64,000 nt of DNA from Anaerolineae bacterium. GTDB lineage: Bacteria; Chloroflexota; Anaerolineae; Aggregatilineales; Phototrophicaceae. Within the stretch, counting starts at the first letter, position 1; each line of letters starts with the position of its first letter. The notes under the pieces are model-generated. The model did no database searches and had not been told where the DNA came from. It saw nothing but the letters and a program-made list of their open reading frames with translations. A program made the position numbers and the translations under genes. The stretch is taken from the NCBI GenBank assembly GCA_022824465.1, contig JAJDZV010000005.1, forward strand, positions 239,351 to 303,350. Direction: 5' to 3'. Below, in pieces: positions 1 through 9,284 of the stretch.

Positions 1-422
1 ACAGCACCGTCAGACAGCCGCCGCCGCATTTCATAGACAACCGCGTCAAACGAAGGACGACAGTAGACGATCTGATCGGGCTTTGCTTCGCTGGCCGCCA
101 CCAGTTGGTCGGCCTCTTCCAGGGTCGTGCAAAGCGGCTTTTGCATGAAGACATGCAGGCCGCGCTCCAGCGCCGCCAAGCCCGCGTCGGCGTGCAAGGG
201 ATGCGGCAGCGCCACAATGACACCGTCCAGGCTCTCATCATTGAGCAGGTCTGTCCAGTTGGTCGAGTAACGGGGCACATCGAAGCGGTCGCACAGCAAG
301 CGAAGTCGACGCTCAGTTCGACCACAAATATGCGTCACGCGCATGCCATCAACCTGCGCGATCTCCGGCAGATGACCTAAAGCGGCAATGCCGCCGGCGC
401 CCAGAATTCCGATTCTAAGCAT
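1..422 (-). CDS. Gfo/Idh/MocA-family oxidoreductase, N-terminal part (cut by window start)
   Basis: Reading the minus strand from an ATG at 422-420 gives about 140 residues before the window edge, with no stop. The N-terminus is a Rossmann NAD(P)-binding motif (GILGAGGIAALGH), and near residue 94 there is QKP, matching the EKP motif whose Lys is catalytic in this family. Such enzymes oxidise or reduce sugars, inositols or other polyols. The start overlaps the last 8 bp of the upstream TIM-barrel gene, so the two are probably translationally coupled in one operon. The substrate cannot be deduced. The C-terminal substrate domain lies outside the window. Confidence 0.85.
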   Translation of the reverse strand, partial: MLRIGILGAGGIAALGHLPEIAQVDGMRVTHICGRTERRLRLLCDRFDVPRYSTNWTDLLNDESLDGVIVALPHPLHADAGLAALERGLHVFMQKPLCTTLEEADQLVAASEAKPDQIVYCRPSFDAVVYEMRRRLSDGA

Positions 423-1248
423 TCGTATATCCTCGCAGGAACCTGAAGCTTCGTTCGATAGAGCCGATCATATCCTCGTTGCCCGTCTCATCTTCAATCG
501 CCAAGACACCGCTATAGCCGATGTCTCGCAACGCCTGGATATATCCATCCCAAGGCACCAGACCCTCGCCGCAGGTCGCTTGGCGCGTATCCGGATTCCA
601 GTCCTTAGCGTGCGTATGAATAATCTTGTCGCCCAGGATATGCACCCCTTGGATCGTTCCCGCTTCCGAACCGAAGCGCAGCAGGTTGCAGGGATCGTAA
701 TTGACCTTCAGCCAGGGATTGTTGACTTCGTCAATGAAGTCTCCCAGCGCCGTGGGCGACTCCTGCCCGGTTTCCAGCGCAAAGTATACTCCGACCTTCC
801 CACCGTGTTCGGCGATTTCGCCGACTGAACCCAGCAGAATGTCGTAGGCCGGGTCGGCGCGGTCTTCAGGCAGCACGCCGGCGTGCGTCGTGACTATGTT
901 TCCGCCCAGCTCAGCCGTCGTGTCCAATGCTTGCTTCGTCTTGTCAATCCGCCAGCGCAAGCCCTCGCTCTCTTCCAAGCCGCCATAAGTCACCGCTCCC
1001 TTCAGCTGGGCGCAGAATCCGCTGAACGAAAGCCCCAGTGACTCAGCAATCTTGACTACTTCACGGCGGTCGGCGGCCGAGCCCACCTCCGGGTCAAGAA
1101 TGCATGGGCGATATTCAAAGTCTACTATCCAGGGCTGCACCGACGTGCAACCAATCCCCGCCGCAATTTCCATCTGCCCCGCCAGGGCAGCGACATCCGG
1201 CGTCGCCCCCAGAGTCCACAATGCGCAGCCAATTGACATCTCACTCAT
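415..1248 (-). CDS. Sugar phosphate isomerase/epimerase-like TIM-barrel protein
   Basis: A 277-residue protein of the xylose isomerase-like TIM-barrel (AP endonuclease 2) superfamily. Motifs on the expected strands include a Glu in FALETG, NYDPCN, HTHAKD and a C-terminal AIEDE, which together fit the metal-binding residues of this fold. Family members isomerise or epimerise sugars or act in inositol catabolism. I chose the ATG at 1248, preceded by AGGTGG; a GTG at 1257 is also in frame but would overlap that ribosome binding site. It overlaps the downstream Gfo/Idh dehydrogenase, a pairing common in sugar and polyol catabolic operons. The exact substrate is unknown. Confidence 0.85.
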   Translation of the reverse strand: MSEMSIGCALWTLGATPDVAALAGQMEIAAGIGCTSVQPWIVDFEYRPCILDPEVGSAADRREVVKIAESLGLSFSGFCAQLKGAVTYGGLEESEGLRWRIDKTKQALDTTAELGGNIVTTHAGVLPEDRADPAYDILLGSVGEIAEHGGKVGVYFALETGQESPTALGDFIDEVNNPWLKVNYDPCNLLRFGSEAGTIQGVHILGDKIIHTHAKDWNPDTRQATCGEGLVPWDGYIQALRDIGYSGVLAIEDETGNEDMIGSIERSFRFLRGYTNA

Positions 1249-1632
1249 GATTTCCACCTGGATCGCTCGTCATGCATTGGTTTTGCTCACTATCATAGCA
1301 AATGTTAGTCAGCAAGACATCACGCCACTCGTCCGCAGCGTCCGCAAATGTCCCTAGGTCAATGATACAACCCACGACTGAAGGCGATTTTGAGCCGCTT
1401 GACAATACCATAGGATTCGCGTTACCCTCTCTGCATGGCTGGTGGCGCCAGTACATCTGCACTCAGTTATGGGGTCGAGCAAAGGAATCAATCGAAGACG
1501 CCATAACTAGACCAGCGACCAGTAACCATTCTTTCGCCTAAACGCAGGTCGGCGCGGACCAGCTTCAACGTATTGATCTGCAGCGCCATGTTGCAGTCGA
1601 ATACACTCGACCAATCAGAGGAGGACAAGAAC
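1249..1632. other. Divergent intergenic region
   Basis: About 380 bp separate the minus-strand sugar isomerase operon from the plus-strand LIV-type transporter, so it should carry promoters for both. Short ORFs here have no recognisable domains. A TTGACA occurs at 1399-1404 on the plus strand, but the hexamer 17 bp downstream (TTACCC) is a poor -10, so I do not call a promoter. Strong SD bases (GAGGAGG) lie just before 1633. Confidence 0.5.
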
Positions 1633-2970
1633 ATGAAGCGCAGAACTACATTCTTATGTCTGATTGCTACGCTCGCCATGATCGCCTTGTTGCCCTTGGG
1701 CGCAGTTCAAGCGGACGGACATTGCGAATTCGCCAATTACACCATTACTATTGGCGGCCTGGCGCCCCTGTCAGCGCCTGGCGCGGTGGCTGGCGGCGTC
1801 GCCATGGATTGGGCTTTCAATCAAGCCGCCGATGATATCAATGCCGATTGCGGCGTTCAAATTGACGGCGTGAACTACCAGATCGACGTGGTCACGGGCG
1901 ATTCCGAAGGCAGCCCAGAGCGAGGCCAGGCAGTAACCGAACGCCTCATCCAGGAAGACGAAGTTGATGCGATGGTCGGTGTTTACCATAGCGCCGTCGG
2001 TTTGGCGACTATGGGCATGCTGGAAGCCAATGCGATTCCGACCGTATTCTCCGAGCCCTGGAACGACAACGTCAGCGCCAACGGCATCCGGGAATTCGAT
2101 GGCGCCCCGCCGCGCTTTGAGGACGGTATCGATCACATCTTCCGGATTTCTCCCGCCAGCTCAATGGTGGGCAGCGTTATTGTCGATTGGCTCCTTAGCC
2201 TTGGCGTCGATGATGTCGTATTGATCGTGGAGAATACTGATTATGGGCAGCCCGCTGCCGCCGACGAAGCCGCTCGTTTCGAAGCGGGTGGCGCTACAGT
2301 AAGCAAGATTGACGTCGAGCTTGGCACCGAAGACTTCGTGCCGATTCTCAGCCGCATTCAAGCGCGCGCCGAAGCCCCCGACGTCATCCGCATCCTCGTA
2401 ACCGGCGAAACTTCGTTCAATCTGACGCAGCAAATGGCTGAGCTAGGCATCGCGCCGAGCGACGACACCATATGCGTCACAAACCAGTTTGCCTTCCAGT
2501 CGGATCAGTATTGGGCGACCGTGCCAGATGGCAATTTCTGTGCCTTCAACCGAGTCGGCATAATCCCCAGTCTGTTCAGCGACGCCGCTGTGGAGCTAAA
2601 TGCCAAATACGAAGAGGCCTGGGGTGATATCATTCCAAGCTTCGCGATGGCATCTTACGACGCCGTTCACATTGTGGCGGACGCGATGGAGCGCGCCGGC
2701 AGCTATTCGGACGCCGCCGCCATCGTCGCGGCCATCGAAGCTACTGATATCGACCTCTCACAGGGACGCTACTACTTCGAGTATGGCGCGCACAATCCTG
2801 AGTTGCCCGAAGGCACGCCGGCCTTCATGTGGCATCAGTGGCCCGACCCAATCGTGACCGTCATGCAATACTATGAGCCCGGTCAAAGCGGTCTGGACGC
2901 CGCCGTAATCTATCCGGAAGTCTATCAGACCCACGGAACAGCGTACATTGCGCCAGGTACTTCACCATAG
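1633..2970 (+). CDS. ABC transporter substrate-binding protein, LIV (type I) family
   Basis: A 445-residue exported binding protein of the Leu/Ile/Val type I periplasmic-binding fold. Residues 1-27 form a signal peptide (KRR, hydrophobic core, Ala-X-Ala-like end VQA). The mature part begins with an ITIGGLAPLSAPGA strand typical of LivK-like receptors. Start at 1633 is supported by an AGAGGAGG Shine-Dalgarno; an upstream in-frame ATG at 1573 would abolish the signal peptide. It is followed by permease and ATPase genes of the same importer. Ligands of this family include branched-chain amino acids, amides, urea and aromatic acids; the sequence does not decide among them. Confidence 0.9.
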   Translation: MKRRTTFLCLIATLAMIALLPLGAVQADGHCEFANYTITIGGLAPLSAPGAVAGGVAMDWAFNQAADDINADCGVQIDGVNYQIDVVTGDSEGSPERGQAVTERLIQEDEVDAMVGVYHSAVGLATMGMLEANAIPTVFSEPWNDNVSANGIREFDGAPPRFEDGIDHIFRISPASSMVGSVIVDWLLSLGVDDVVLIVENTDYGQPAAADEAARFEAGGATVSKIDVELGTEDFVPILSRIQARAEAPDVIRILVTGETSFNLTQQMAELGIAPSDDTICVTNQFAFQSDQYWATVPDGNFCAFNRVGIIPSLFSDAAVELNAKYEEAWGDIIPSFAMASYDAVHIVADAMERAGSYSDAAAIVAAIEATDIDLSQGRYYFEYGAHNPELPEGTPAFMWHQWPDPIVTVMQYYEPGQSGLDAAVIYPEVYQTHGTAYIAPGTSP

Positions 2971-2983
2971 CGCCTATGAATAA

Positions 2984-3008
2984 GGGGGCGGCGCGAGACG
3001 TCGCCCCC
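2984..3008 (+). terminator. GC stem-loop between binding-protein and permease genes
   Basis: A 7-bp perfect stem (GGGGGCG paired with CGCCCCC) with an 11-nt loop lies 14 bp after the binding-protein stop. No T-run follows, so it is more likely an attenuator or mRNA-stabilising hairpin than a full terminator. It could raise the binding protein:permease ratio. Similar hairpins follow the other two binding-protein genes in the window. Confidence 0.5.
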
Positions 3009-3094
3009 ACTCGGCGAGTAATGCCAGCCGCGCGCTTCCGGCTGCACATTACTAAGCTGACAGCTGTTTAGGGGTATCATCCGAGTCTTGCCTT

Positions 3095-4642
3095 ATGGTT
3101 ATTCATGACACAGTCTTCGTCATTTGGCTGCTTGCCGCGGGACCGCTCTGGGCGGCCATTGGCTTGTTTCTGCTCCCCTCGGTGAATCAGGGACGCGCCG
3201 AAAGCGAGCAAATCTCGATCACGACGCTGCAAATTGCTGGCGTCATTGGCGGCTTTGCCTTGGGACCCGTTGGCGTCGGACTATTCTATTTCGAGCCCGC
3301 GCTTATTCGCCGTACAACGTTGACAGCCGGCGTCGCCATCACGGTCTTCGTGTCATCGCAAGTGCTGGCGCGGATCGTCGACCCGAATCTGCCCTCCGGC
3401 TTGTGGCTGCTCCTGGCGGGACCGCTTTGGGCGGCTGTGGCAGCTTTTATCCTGCCACGCCAATATCGCGCAGTCGAAGCCAATGACCAAAATGTGCTGA
3501 CCGCGGCTGCGCTTGGCGGATTCGCCATTGGTCCCATCATCATTGGCTTGATGTGGAAACATACGCCGAAGATCAGCCGCGACTGGATGATCGTCCTTGG
3601 CTCGCTCGGCGCATGGCAGATTTATACGCTCTTCGCCATTCACAACACGACCAACCCCTGCGTCGCCTCGCCCTACCATATCACTTATCTCACGCAGCAG
3701 ACTGCCAACGGCGTCGTTATCGGCGCGATATATTCGCTAATGGCTGTTGGCTTGACGCTGATCTATTCAGTGCAAGGCATCGTCAGCTTCGCGCACGGCC
3801 AGCTCTACATGGTCGGCGGTTACTTTTCCTTCTATTTCTTGCTGCATGGCTCCAACATTCTTAGCGACATAACCGGAGCCGAGATTTCTATCAATCCAAT
3901 ATGGGGCATTCCAGTCGCCGCGATAATCGTATTTGTCATGGGCGCGGTCTTTGAGCGCATCTTCCTCAAACCCATGCACGAAGGGCTGATAGAACGCGTC
4001 TCCGAATACGCCATCCTGATAACCTTCGGATTCGGTTTCTTTATCGAGTACACGACCCTGGCAATAGCCGGTCCCTTCCCCCAGCGCACAGACCGCTTCA
4101 TCGAGATACGCCGCTTTACGCTTCAACGCGCGCAAATCACGGACGACTTCGCCTTCGGTCCTATCAATATCATCGGCGACCGCGCGTTCGCCATGGTCGT
4201 CGGCATTATACTCATTTTTGCCTTGCTCTATTTCTTGCAGCGCACCTGGACGGGCCGAGCGCTGCGTGCAACCAGCCAGGATCGTCAAGCCGCTGCTGTC
4301 ACCGGAATAAACCCTACAAATATGAATACCCTGTCCTTTGGCATGGGCTCCATGCTAGCGGCAATGTCGGGCGCCGCCCTGATACCGATCTTCGCGTGGG
4401 TGCCGTGGGTCGGCGCGGAAATGGTCGGACGGTCGTATGTCATCGTCGTGCTTGGCGGCTTGGGTTCCGTGCCAGGCGCGCTGCTGGGCGGTGTGATCGT
4501 CGGCATCGTCGAAGCGCTTGGCGCCGGCTGCCATCCCGATCCCAGCCGAGGCGCCGCCTACAAGGAAGCCTTTGCCCTCGTGATCTTTGCTTTGGTGCTG
4601 CTGCTAAAGCCCACCGGTCTCTTTGGCAGGGAGCAAACTTGA
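3095..4642 (+). CDS. livH: LIV-type ABC permease (LivH-like) with duplicated N-terminal membrane domain
   Basis: A 515-residue membrane protein. The LivH permease core starts near residue 205 (NGVVIGAIYSLMAVGLTLIYS, then VSFAHGQLYMVGGY) and runs to the end with the usual hydrophobic helices and a VVLGGLGSVPGALLGG segment. LivH proteins are usually about 290-310 residues. Here about 200 extra residues precede the core, made of two similar membrane units, each starting with a GPLWAA motif (near residues 17 and 110). No clear Shine-Dalgarno precedes the ATG. It forms an operon with livM, livG and livF. The role of the extension is unknown. Confidence 0.85.
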   Translation: MVIHDTVFVIWLLAAGPLWAAIGLFLLPSVNQGRAESEQISITTLQIAGVIGGFALGPVGVGLFYFEPALIRRTTLTAGVAITVFVSSQVLARIVDPNLPSGLWLLLAGPLWAAVAAFILPRQYRAVEANDQNVLTAAALGGFAIGPIIIGLMWKHTPKISRDWMIVLGSLGAWQIYTLFAIHNTTNPCVASPYHITYLTQQTANGVVIGAIYSLMAVGLTLIYSVQGIVSFAHGQLYMVGGYFSFYFLLHGSNILSDITGAEISINPIWGIPVAAIIVFVMGAVFERIFLKPMHEGLIERVSEYAILITFGFGFFIEYTTLAIAGPFPQRTDRFIEIRRFTLQRAQITDDFAFGPINIIGDRAFAMVVGIILIFALLYFLQRTWTGRALRATSQDRQAAAVTGINPTNMNTLSFGMGSMLAAMSGAALIPIFAWVPWVGAEMVGRSYVIVVLGGLGSVPGALLGGVIVGIVEALGAGCHPDPSRGAAYKEAFALVIFALVLLLKPTGLFGREQT

Positions 4643-4644
4643 TT

Positions 4645-5811
4645 ATGGCAATCCTCAATCGCATTGAGTCCGCCATAGACGAAAGCATCGGTCGCCGCCG
4701 CTTGGGCTACGCCTTGTTGGGTCTGATCATTCTCTTCTTCCTTTGGTTTCCAAACGACGCTTCACAATCCAACTACGCCAAGACTGTTTTCATTAGCGGT
4801 TTCTTCTACGCCATTATGTCGTCAAGCTGGGCGCTGCTGGCGGGCATCGCCGGCCAATTCTCTTTCGGCCACATGGCTTTCATGGGCATCGGCGCTTATG
4901 TCGCCGGCCTTGTCGCCCGTGACGGCATCGTCTTCGCTTCGCTTGGCATCGGAATCACCGCCGAATCATTCTCCGCGATCGGCACGATAATCATTGGCAC
5001 GCTCATCGCCGGACTCGTAGGCTTGGTGATCGGCTGGCTCCTGCTGCGCTTGCGCTCGGCTTATTTGGCGCTTTTCACTATCGCCTTCTCCGAGCTATTC
5101 CGCATCATGATGTTGACTGAGTACGACTACACCGGCGGGTCAAATGGCTTGTCTCTGAGGCCGCTCCTGCAAATCGCCGATATCGACGCCGCCCGACAGG
5201 TTGAATACTATCTGATGTTCGCCCTGCTCATCGTCTGCTTGCTTGCCATGTACTGGGTCGCAAATTCGCCTATCGGCCTTTTCCTGCGCGCGATGCGGGA
5301 AGATGAAGACGCCGCCTCCGCCCTGGGCGTTAATGTCGTACGCTACAAGATCCTCGTTTTCGTATTCACCAGCATGATCGTGGGCTTGGCCGGCGCAATC
5401 TTCTACAGCGATGTCGGTTCCGAACGCATAATCCCGGAGCAGCTCGAAGTCTTGCAAATGTCGCTCATTATCGCCTACGCTGTCATTGGCGGCATGGAGA
5501 GCTTGATCGGCGCGGCCGCCGGCGCCTTTATCTCGCGCTACCTGCTCGAGGCTATGCGTGAAGTCGTAATCTCGCTGCCGCTGGGGCTGACACTTCCCGA
5601 TGGTTCCGACGCTTTTGTTTGGGAGACGGGCGCTTGGCGCTTCGCGGTGTTCGGCGTCGTCATGGTCTTCACGCTTCGCTATATGCGCAACGGCTTGCTA
5701 TATCCAATCATCACCTGGTTCAGCGGCAGAGACCTGGCGATGCAGGAGACTGTCGCCAAGCGCGACGACGATGATGACTTGGACGAGCAGGCAGGGGCGT
5801 CTGATGAGTGA
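4645..5811 (+). CDS. livM: LIV-type ABC permease (LivM-like)
   Basis: A 388-residue inner-membrane permease pairing with the LivH-like protein. It shows the LivM signature GIAGQFSFGHMAFMGIGAY and a later block (AMREDEDAASALGVN) matching the cytoplasmic loop that contacts the ATPases. The ATG at 4645 lies 3 bp after the upstream stop; a longer in-frame reading upstream only overlaps livH and is not plausible. A charged, Asp-rich C-terminus (DDDDDLDEQ) follows the last helix. It overlaps livG by 8 bp, so the operon is tightly coupled. Confidence 0.92.
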   Translation: MAILNRIESAIDESIGRRRLGYALLGLIILFFLWFPNDASQSNYAKTVFISGFFYAIMSSSWALLAGIAGQFSFGHMAFMGIGAYVAGLVARDGIVFASLGIGITAESFSAIGTIIIGTLIAGLVGLVIGWLLLRLRSAYLALFTIAFSELFRIMMLTEYDYTGGSNGLSLRPLLQIADIDAARQVEYYLMFALLIVCLLAMYWVANSPIGLFLRAMREDEDAASALGVNVVRYKILVFVFTSMIVGLAGAIFYSDVGSERIIPEQLEVLQMSLIIAYAVIGGMESLIGAAAGAFISRYLLEAMREVVISLPLGLTLPDGSDAFVWETGAWRFAVFGVVMVFTLRYMRNGLLYPIITWFSGRDLAMQETVAKRDDDDDLDEQAGASDE

Positions 5812-6538
5812 CATCAACTTATTGCTCAACCGCGTCTCCAAACGCTTCGGAGGCAACCAGGCAGTCGATCATGTGTCATTCAGCGTGACCAAGCCAGAAC
5901 TGATCGGCATGATTGGACCTAACGGCGCCGGCAAGACGACCCTTACCAACCTCATGAGTGGCATGCTCAAGCCAACAACCGGCACCATCTACCTCAACGG
6001 CCGCCGAATCGACGGCCATCCAGCCTACGACGTCACCCGCGCCGGTCTGGGGCGTACCTTTCAAATCACAAGAGCGCTGGGTCGCATGACCGTACTCGAA
6101 AACATGATGGTGCCAGGCTTGGCGCATCGGCCGCGCGCCAGACGCCTCGACCTTGAAGAACGCGCCCACGAAATACTCGGCCTGCTAACAATTGACCATC
6201 TCACCAACGAATATAGTCGCGCCCTTAGCGGCGGCCAACGGAAACTGCTCGAACTCGGCCGCCTTCTGATGCTCGAGCCATCAGTCATCATCCTTGACGA
6301 GCCCTTCGCCGGTGTCCACCCGCGCCTGCAAGAGACAATCTACCAATACATCCATCGCGTCCACGAAGACGGCAAAGCTATCATATTGATAAGCCACGAC
6401 ATGGACGCCGTCTTCGAGTTGAGTCATCGTCTCTTGGTCTTGCATCACGGCGCCCTAATCGCCGACGGCGCGCCGCAGGCTGTTAGAAGCGATCCCGCTG
6501 TCATCGAGGCCTACCTTGGCCATGACGAGGACGACTGA
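5804..6538 (+). CDS. livG: LIV-type ABC ATPase (LivG-like)
   Basis: A 244-residue ATPase with Walker A GPNGAGKTT, a GLGRTFQI Q-loop region, ABC signature LSGGQRK, Walker B VIILDEPFAG and an H-loop ISHDMD. The FQ-TRAL context and the C-terminal VIEAYLG segment are typical of LivG. The start at 5804 is the first ATG giving a normal N-terminus and overlaps livM by 8 bp. It would power import as a heterodimer with the next gene, on the cytoplasmic face. Confidence 0.94.
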   Translation: MSDINLLLNRVSKRFGGNQAVDHVSFSVTKPELIGMIGPNGAGKTTLTNLMSGMLKPTTGTIYLNGRRIDGHPAYDVTRAGLGRTFQITRALGRMTVLENMMVPGLAHRPRARRLDLEERAHEILGLLTIDHLTNEYSRALSGGQRKLLELGRLLMLEPSVIILDEPFAGVHPRLQETIYQYIHRVHEDGKAIILISHDMDAVFELSHRLLVLHHGALIADGAPQAVRSDPAVIEAYLGHDEDD

Positions 6539-6540
6539 TC

Positions 6541-7242
6541 ATGCTCAAGATAGAGGATATCTACGTCGGATATTACGAAGACCTGCATATTCTGCGCGGA
6601 CTAAGCCTGACGGCGCAGACGGGCAAACTCACCGCCATTCTCGGCGCTAACGGCGTTGGCAAATCGACGCTGCTCAAGGCTATCTACGGCTTTCTGACAC
6701 CCCACAGCGGACGTATCCTGCTCAACGGCAGCGATGTCACCGGCACCGCGACGCACCAACTCATCAGTCTCGGCATCAGCTACATCCCGCAGCAGCCCGG
6801 CATCTTCAAGCACATGAGCGTGCGCGAAAACCTCATGATGGGCGCGTGGACCTTTCAGAATGACAAGAAGCGCATGGAAAGCAAAATAGAAGAAAACTAC
6901 GAGCGCTTCCCCATCTTGCGCGAAAAGCAGCACGAACAAGCTGGCAATCTCTCCGGCGGCCAGCAACGCATGGTGGAGATCGGCCGCACGCTTATGACTG
7001 ATCCCGAAGTCATCCTCGTTGACGAACCGACTGCCGGCTTGGCGAAAATGCTCAGCGAAGAGGTCTACCGCATGTTGGTCAACCTGCGCGATGAGGAAGG
7101 ACTCACCATCCTGCTGGTCGATCAAGAAATCCGCGAAGCGCTGAAAATCGCCGACTATGTCTACGTGCTTGAATTGGGGCGCAACAAATTCGAAGGTCCG
7201 GCCTCCGATTTTGAAGATCTCGAGAAAGCATTCTGGTCTTGA
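6541..7242 (+). CDS. livF: LIV-type ABC ATPase (LivF-like)
   Basis: A 233-residue ATPase with Walker A GANGVGKST, Q-loop YIPQQ, signature LSGGQQRM, Walker B VILVDEPTAGL, and a Gln-containing switch (LVDQE) in place of the usual His loop. The LVDQ variant is a regular feature of LivF proteins. It starts 2 bp after livG ends and closes the operon. The next gene is convergent. Confidence 0.94.
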   Translation: MLKIEDIYVGYYEDLHILRGLSLTAQTGKLTAILGANGVGKSTLLKAIYGFLTPHSGRILLNGSDVTGTATHQLISLGISYIPQQPGIFKHMSVRENLMMGAWTFQNDKKRMESKIEENYERFPILREKQHEQAGNLSGGQQRMVEIGRTLMTDPEVILVDEPTAGLAKMLSEEVYRMLVNLRDEEGLTILLVDQEIREALKIADYVYVLELGRNKFEGPASDFEDLEKAFWS

Positions 7243-7310
7243 TGGCGCATTCCAATGCGTATAGATAGTCTGATTGGCGCTCAGGCGACTTCCGCCGCAT
7301 AAGATGCCAG

Positions 7311-8195
7311 CTAGCCCTTCAACCCGGTCATGACGACGCCCTGTATGAAGTAACGCTGCGCCAGGAAGAATAACACGATGACGGGCAAGGTCACCGCTGT
7401 TGAGGCTGCCAACTGCAAGTCCCAATGGATATCTGTCTGGCTGCGGAAGGAAGCCAACCCTACCGCGATCGTGAAATTGTCCGGCGAACGCAGATACGTC
7501 ATCGGGCCAATCAAATCGTTCCAAGCGAACAAGAAGGTGAATATGGCAATGGTGATCAGCGCCGGCTTGGATAGCGGCAGCATGATCCGCCAATACACCC
7601 CGAACTCACTGCAGCCGTCAATCCGCGCCGCATCAGCAATTTCCTCCGGTATCGTCCGGAAAAATTGCCGCATGAGGAAAATATTAAAGGCGCCGCCGCC
7701 GAAGAACTGCGGCACCACCAACGGCAAAAAAGTATCCACCCAGCCCAGGCGCGAGAAGATGATGAAGCTCGGAACGAGCAAGATAGCATAGGGTAAGAAC
7801 AGCGTCGCCATAACGATGCCAAACCAGAAGTCGCGCCCGGGGAAGCGCATGCGCGCAAAACCATACGCGCAGAACGAAGACGTAAACACGACTGCCAAAA
7901 CATTCAGACCAGCGACAATCAGCGTATTGCGAAAGTAAAGCCCGAATGGTTTGTACGTGAGCGCATAGACGTAATTCTGTGGCATGAAGGGGTCGGGTAT
8001 CAGTTGCGGCGGAAATTGGAAGATATTGATCTGCGTTTTCAGCGAACTAGAGAGCAGCCACAAAAATGGCGTGATCATGACCACAGCGAAGAAAACTAGC
8101 AGAAACAGTGTCAACCAATGGAAGAATATATCCGTCCTCGATTTCGCGACTCGTTTGGAATCGATGAAGTCGGTCGACCGTTCGCTAAATCCCAC
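7311..8195 (-). CDS. Carbohydrate ABC permease (MalG/UgpE-like)
   Basis: A 294-residue inner-membrane protein with six predicted helices and the cytoplasmic EAA loop ([20 protein letters not shown]), which docks the ATPase. The C-terminus ([15 protein letters not shown]) is typical of CUT1 permeases. The start is GTG at 8195, preceded by GGGAGG. It lies 11 bp after the partner permease and is transcribed with it and the sugar-binding protein. No ATPase is encoded nearby; CUT1 importers often share one encoded elsewhere. Arabino-oligosaccharides are the likely cargo, from the neighbouring GH127 and GH43 genes. Confidence 0.92.
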   Translation of the reverse strand: MGFSERSTDFIDSKRVAKSRTDIFFHWLTLFLLVFFAVVMITPFLWLLSSSLKTQINIFQFPPQLIPDPFMPQNYVYALTYKPFGLYFRNTLIVAGLNVLAVVFTSSFCAYGFARMRFPGRDFWFGIVMATLFLPYAILLVPSFIIFSRLGWVDTFLPLVVPQFFGGGAFNIFLMRQFFRTIPEEIADAARIDGCSEFGVYWRIMLPLSKPALITIAIFTFLFAWNDLIGPMTYLRSPDNFTIAVGLASFRSQTDIHWDLQLAASTAVTLPVIVLFFLAQRYFIQGVVMTGLKG

Positions 8196-8206
8196 CTAAA
8201 CCTCCC

Positions 8207-9157
8207 CTATTCGCCGGGATTCTCGTAGTAGACGCGGGACCCGATATAACGGAAGACAAAGAATGACAGCAACATCAAGATCGCGAATAAAAGCCAGGAG
8301 AGAACCGAGGCGTAGCCCATCTTTTGGCTGCTGAATGCGGTGCGCCATATATGCAGAACGAGGAAAAGAGTAGCCCGCTGCGGCCCGCCATCGGTGATCA
8401 AGAGCGCGCTGACAAAGACTTGAAAGGAATTGATGAAACCGATGACAAGATTAAAGAAGATGATCGGCGACATCATTGGCAAAGTAACGTGAAGCAAGCG
8501 CTGCCAGCGACCAGCGCCATCAATTTCCGCCGCTTCATAGAAAATCTGCGGGATACCCTGCAAGCCGGCCAGGAAAATTATCATCGAACCGCCAACGCCC
8601 CAAACGGTCAGGATAACAAAAGCCAACATCACCCAGTTGGGATCCTGCAACCAACCAATCTTGGGACCGCCAAAGGCGCGAATGATGTAGTTGATCAAAC
8701 CGAACTCGGTATTAAAGAGCCAAGCCCATAAGATGGCGTTTGCTACCGCAGGCACTATGCTAGGCAAAAAGTAGATTGTGCGGAATATGGCAATAAACCG
8801 GAATTTGCTGTTGATTAGGCTGGCCAGGAAAAAGGCGAAAACCAGGCCCAGGGGCACCGATATTGCCGAAAAGACGATAGTGACCTTGAGACTCTGCGCC
8901 AGAATCGGGTCGGAAACCAGCTTTTCGAAGTGGGCCAGTCCAATGAACCGAGGCGCTGATAAGAAATTCCACTTGTGCACGGTCAAGTAGCCGGCGACCA
9001 TAGCCGGACCCAACCACCAGACTAGGAAGCCCAGAATAAAGGGCATGATGAAGAGATAACCCATCAAGGTGCGGCGCTGCTTGAGCGTCAACCGATTATA
9101 TTGTCGGCTCAGCCAAAAACCCGGTTCTGCTTCCCGTTTCGCCGTTAGCGAAGTCAT
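8207..9157 (-). CDS. Carbohydrate ABC permease (MalF/UgpA-like)
   Basis: A 316-residue permease with six or seven hydrophobic segments and an EAA loop (QIFYEAAEIDGAGRWQRLLH). It pairs with the downstream MalG-like permease. A GTG at 9160 and the ATG at 9157 are both in frame; I favour the ATG because AGG is then better spaced. A stem-loop lies between this gene and the upstream binding-protein gene. It belongs to the CUT1 oligosaccharide importer family. Confidence 0.92.
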   Translation of the reverse strand: MTSLTAKREAEPGFWLSRQYNRLTLKQRRTLMGYLFIMPFILGFLVWWLGPAMVAGYLTVHKWNFLSAPRFIGLAHFEKLVSDPILAQSLKVTIVFSAISVPLGLVFAFFLASLINSKFRFIAIFRTIYFLPSIVPAVANAILWAWLFNTEFGLINYIIRAFGGPKIGWLQDPNWVMLAFVILTVWGVGGSMIIFLAGLQGIPQIFYEAAEIDGAGRWQRLLHVTLPMMSPIIFFNLVIGFINSFQVFVSALLITDGGPQRATLFLVLHIWRTAFSSQKMGYASVLSWLLFAILMLLSFFVFRYIGSRVYYENPGE

Positions 9158-9194
9158 CACAACCTAAAGTTAATCTATCCAACAGACAGGTGAA

Positions 9195-9220
9195 GCGGGA
9201 GAGCTTCTGATCTCTCCCGC
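9195..9220 (-). terminator. Perfect 9-bp stem-loop after the sugar-binding protein gene
   Basis: GCGGGAGAG and CTCTCCCGC pair perfectly around an 8-nt loop. On the minus strand it lies 64 bp after the binding-protein stop and 38 bp before the first permease start. No U-run follows, so partial termination or protection of the upstream mRNA is more likely than complete termination. Confidence 0.6.
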
Positions 9221-9284
9221 CCGGACAGAAATCAAGCCTTTTGAATCACAGAAGCGCCAATTTAGCGCGGCGCCCCAGGGCGCG

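Noticed and set aside
1399..1427. TTGACA with 17-bp spacing as promoter of the LIV-type operon
   Set aside because: The -10 position reads TTACCC, too far from consensus.
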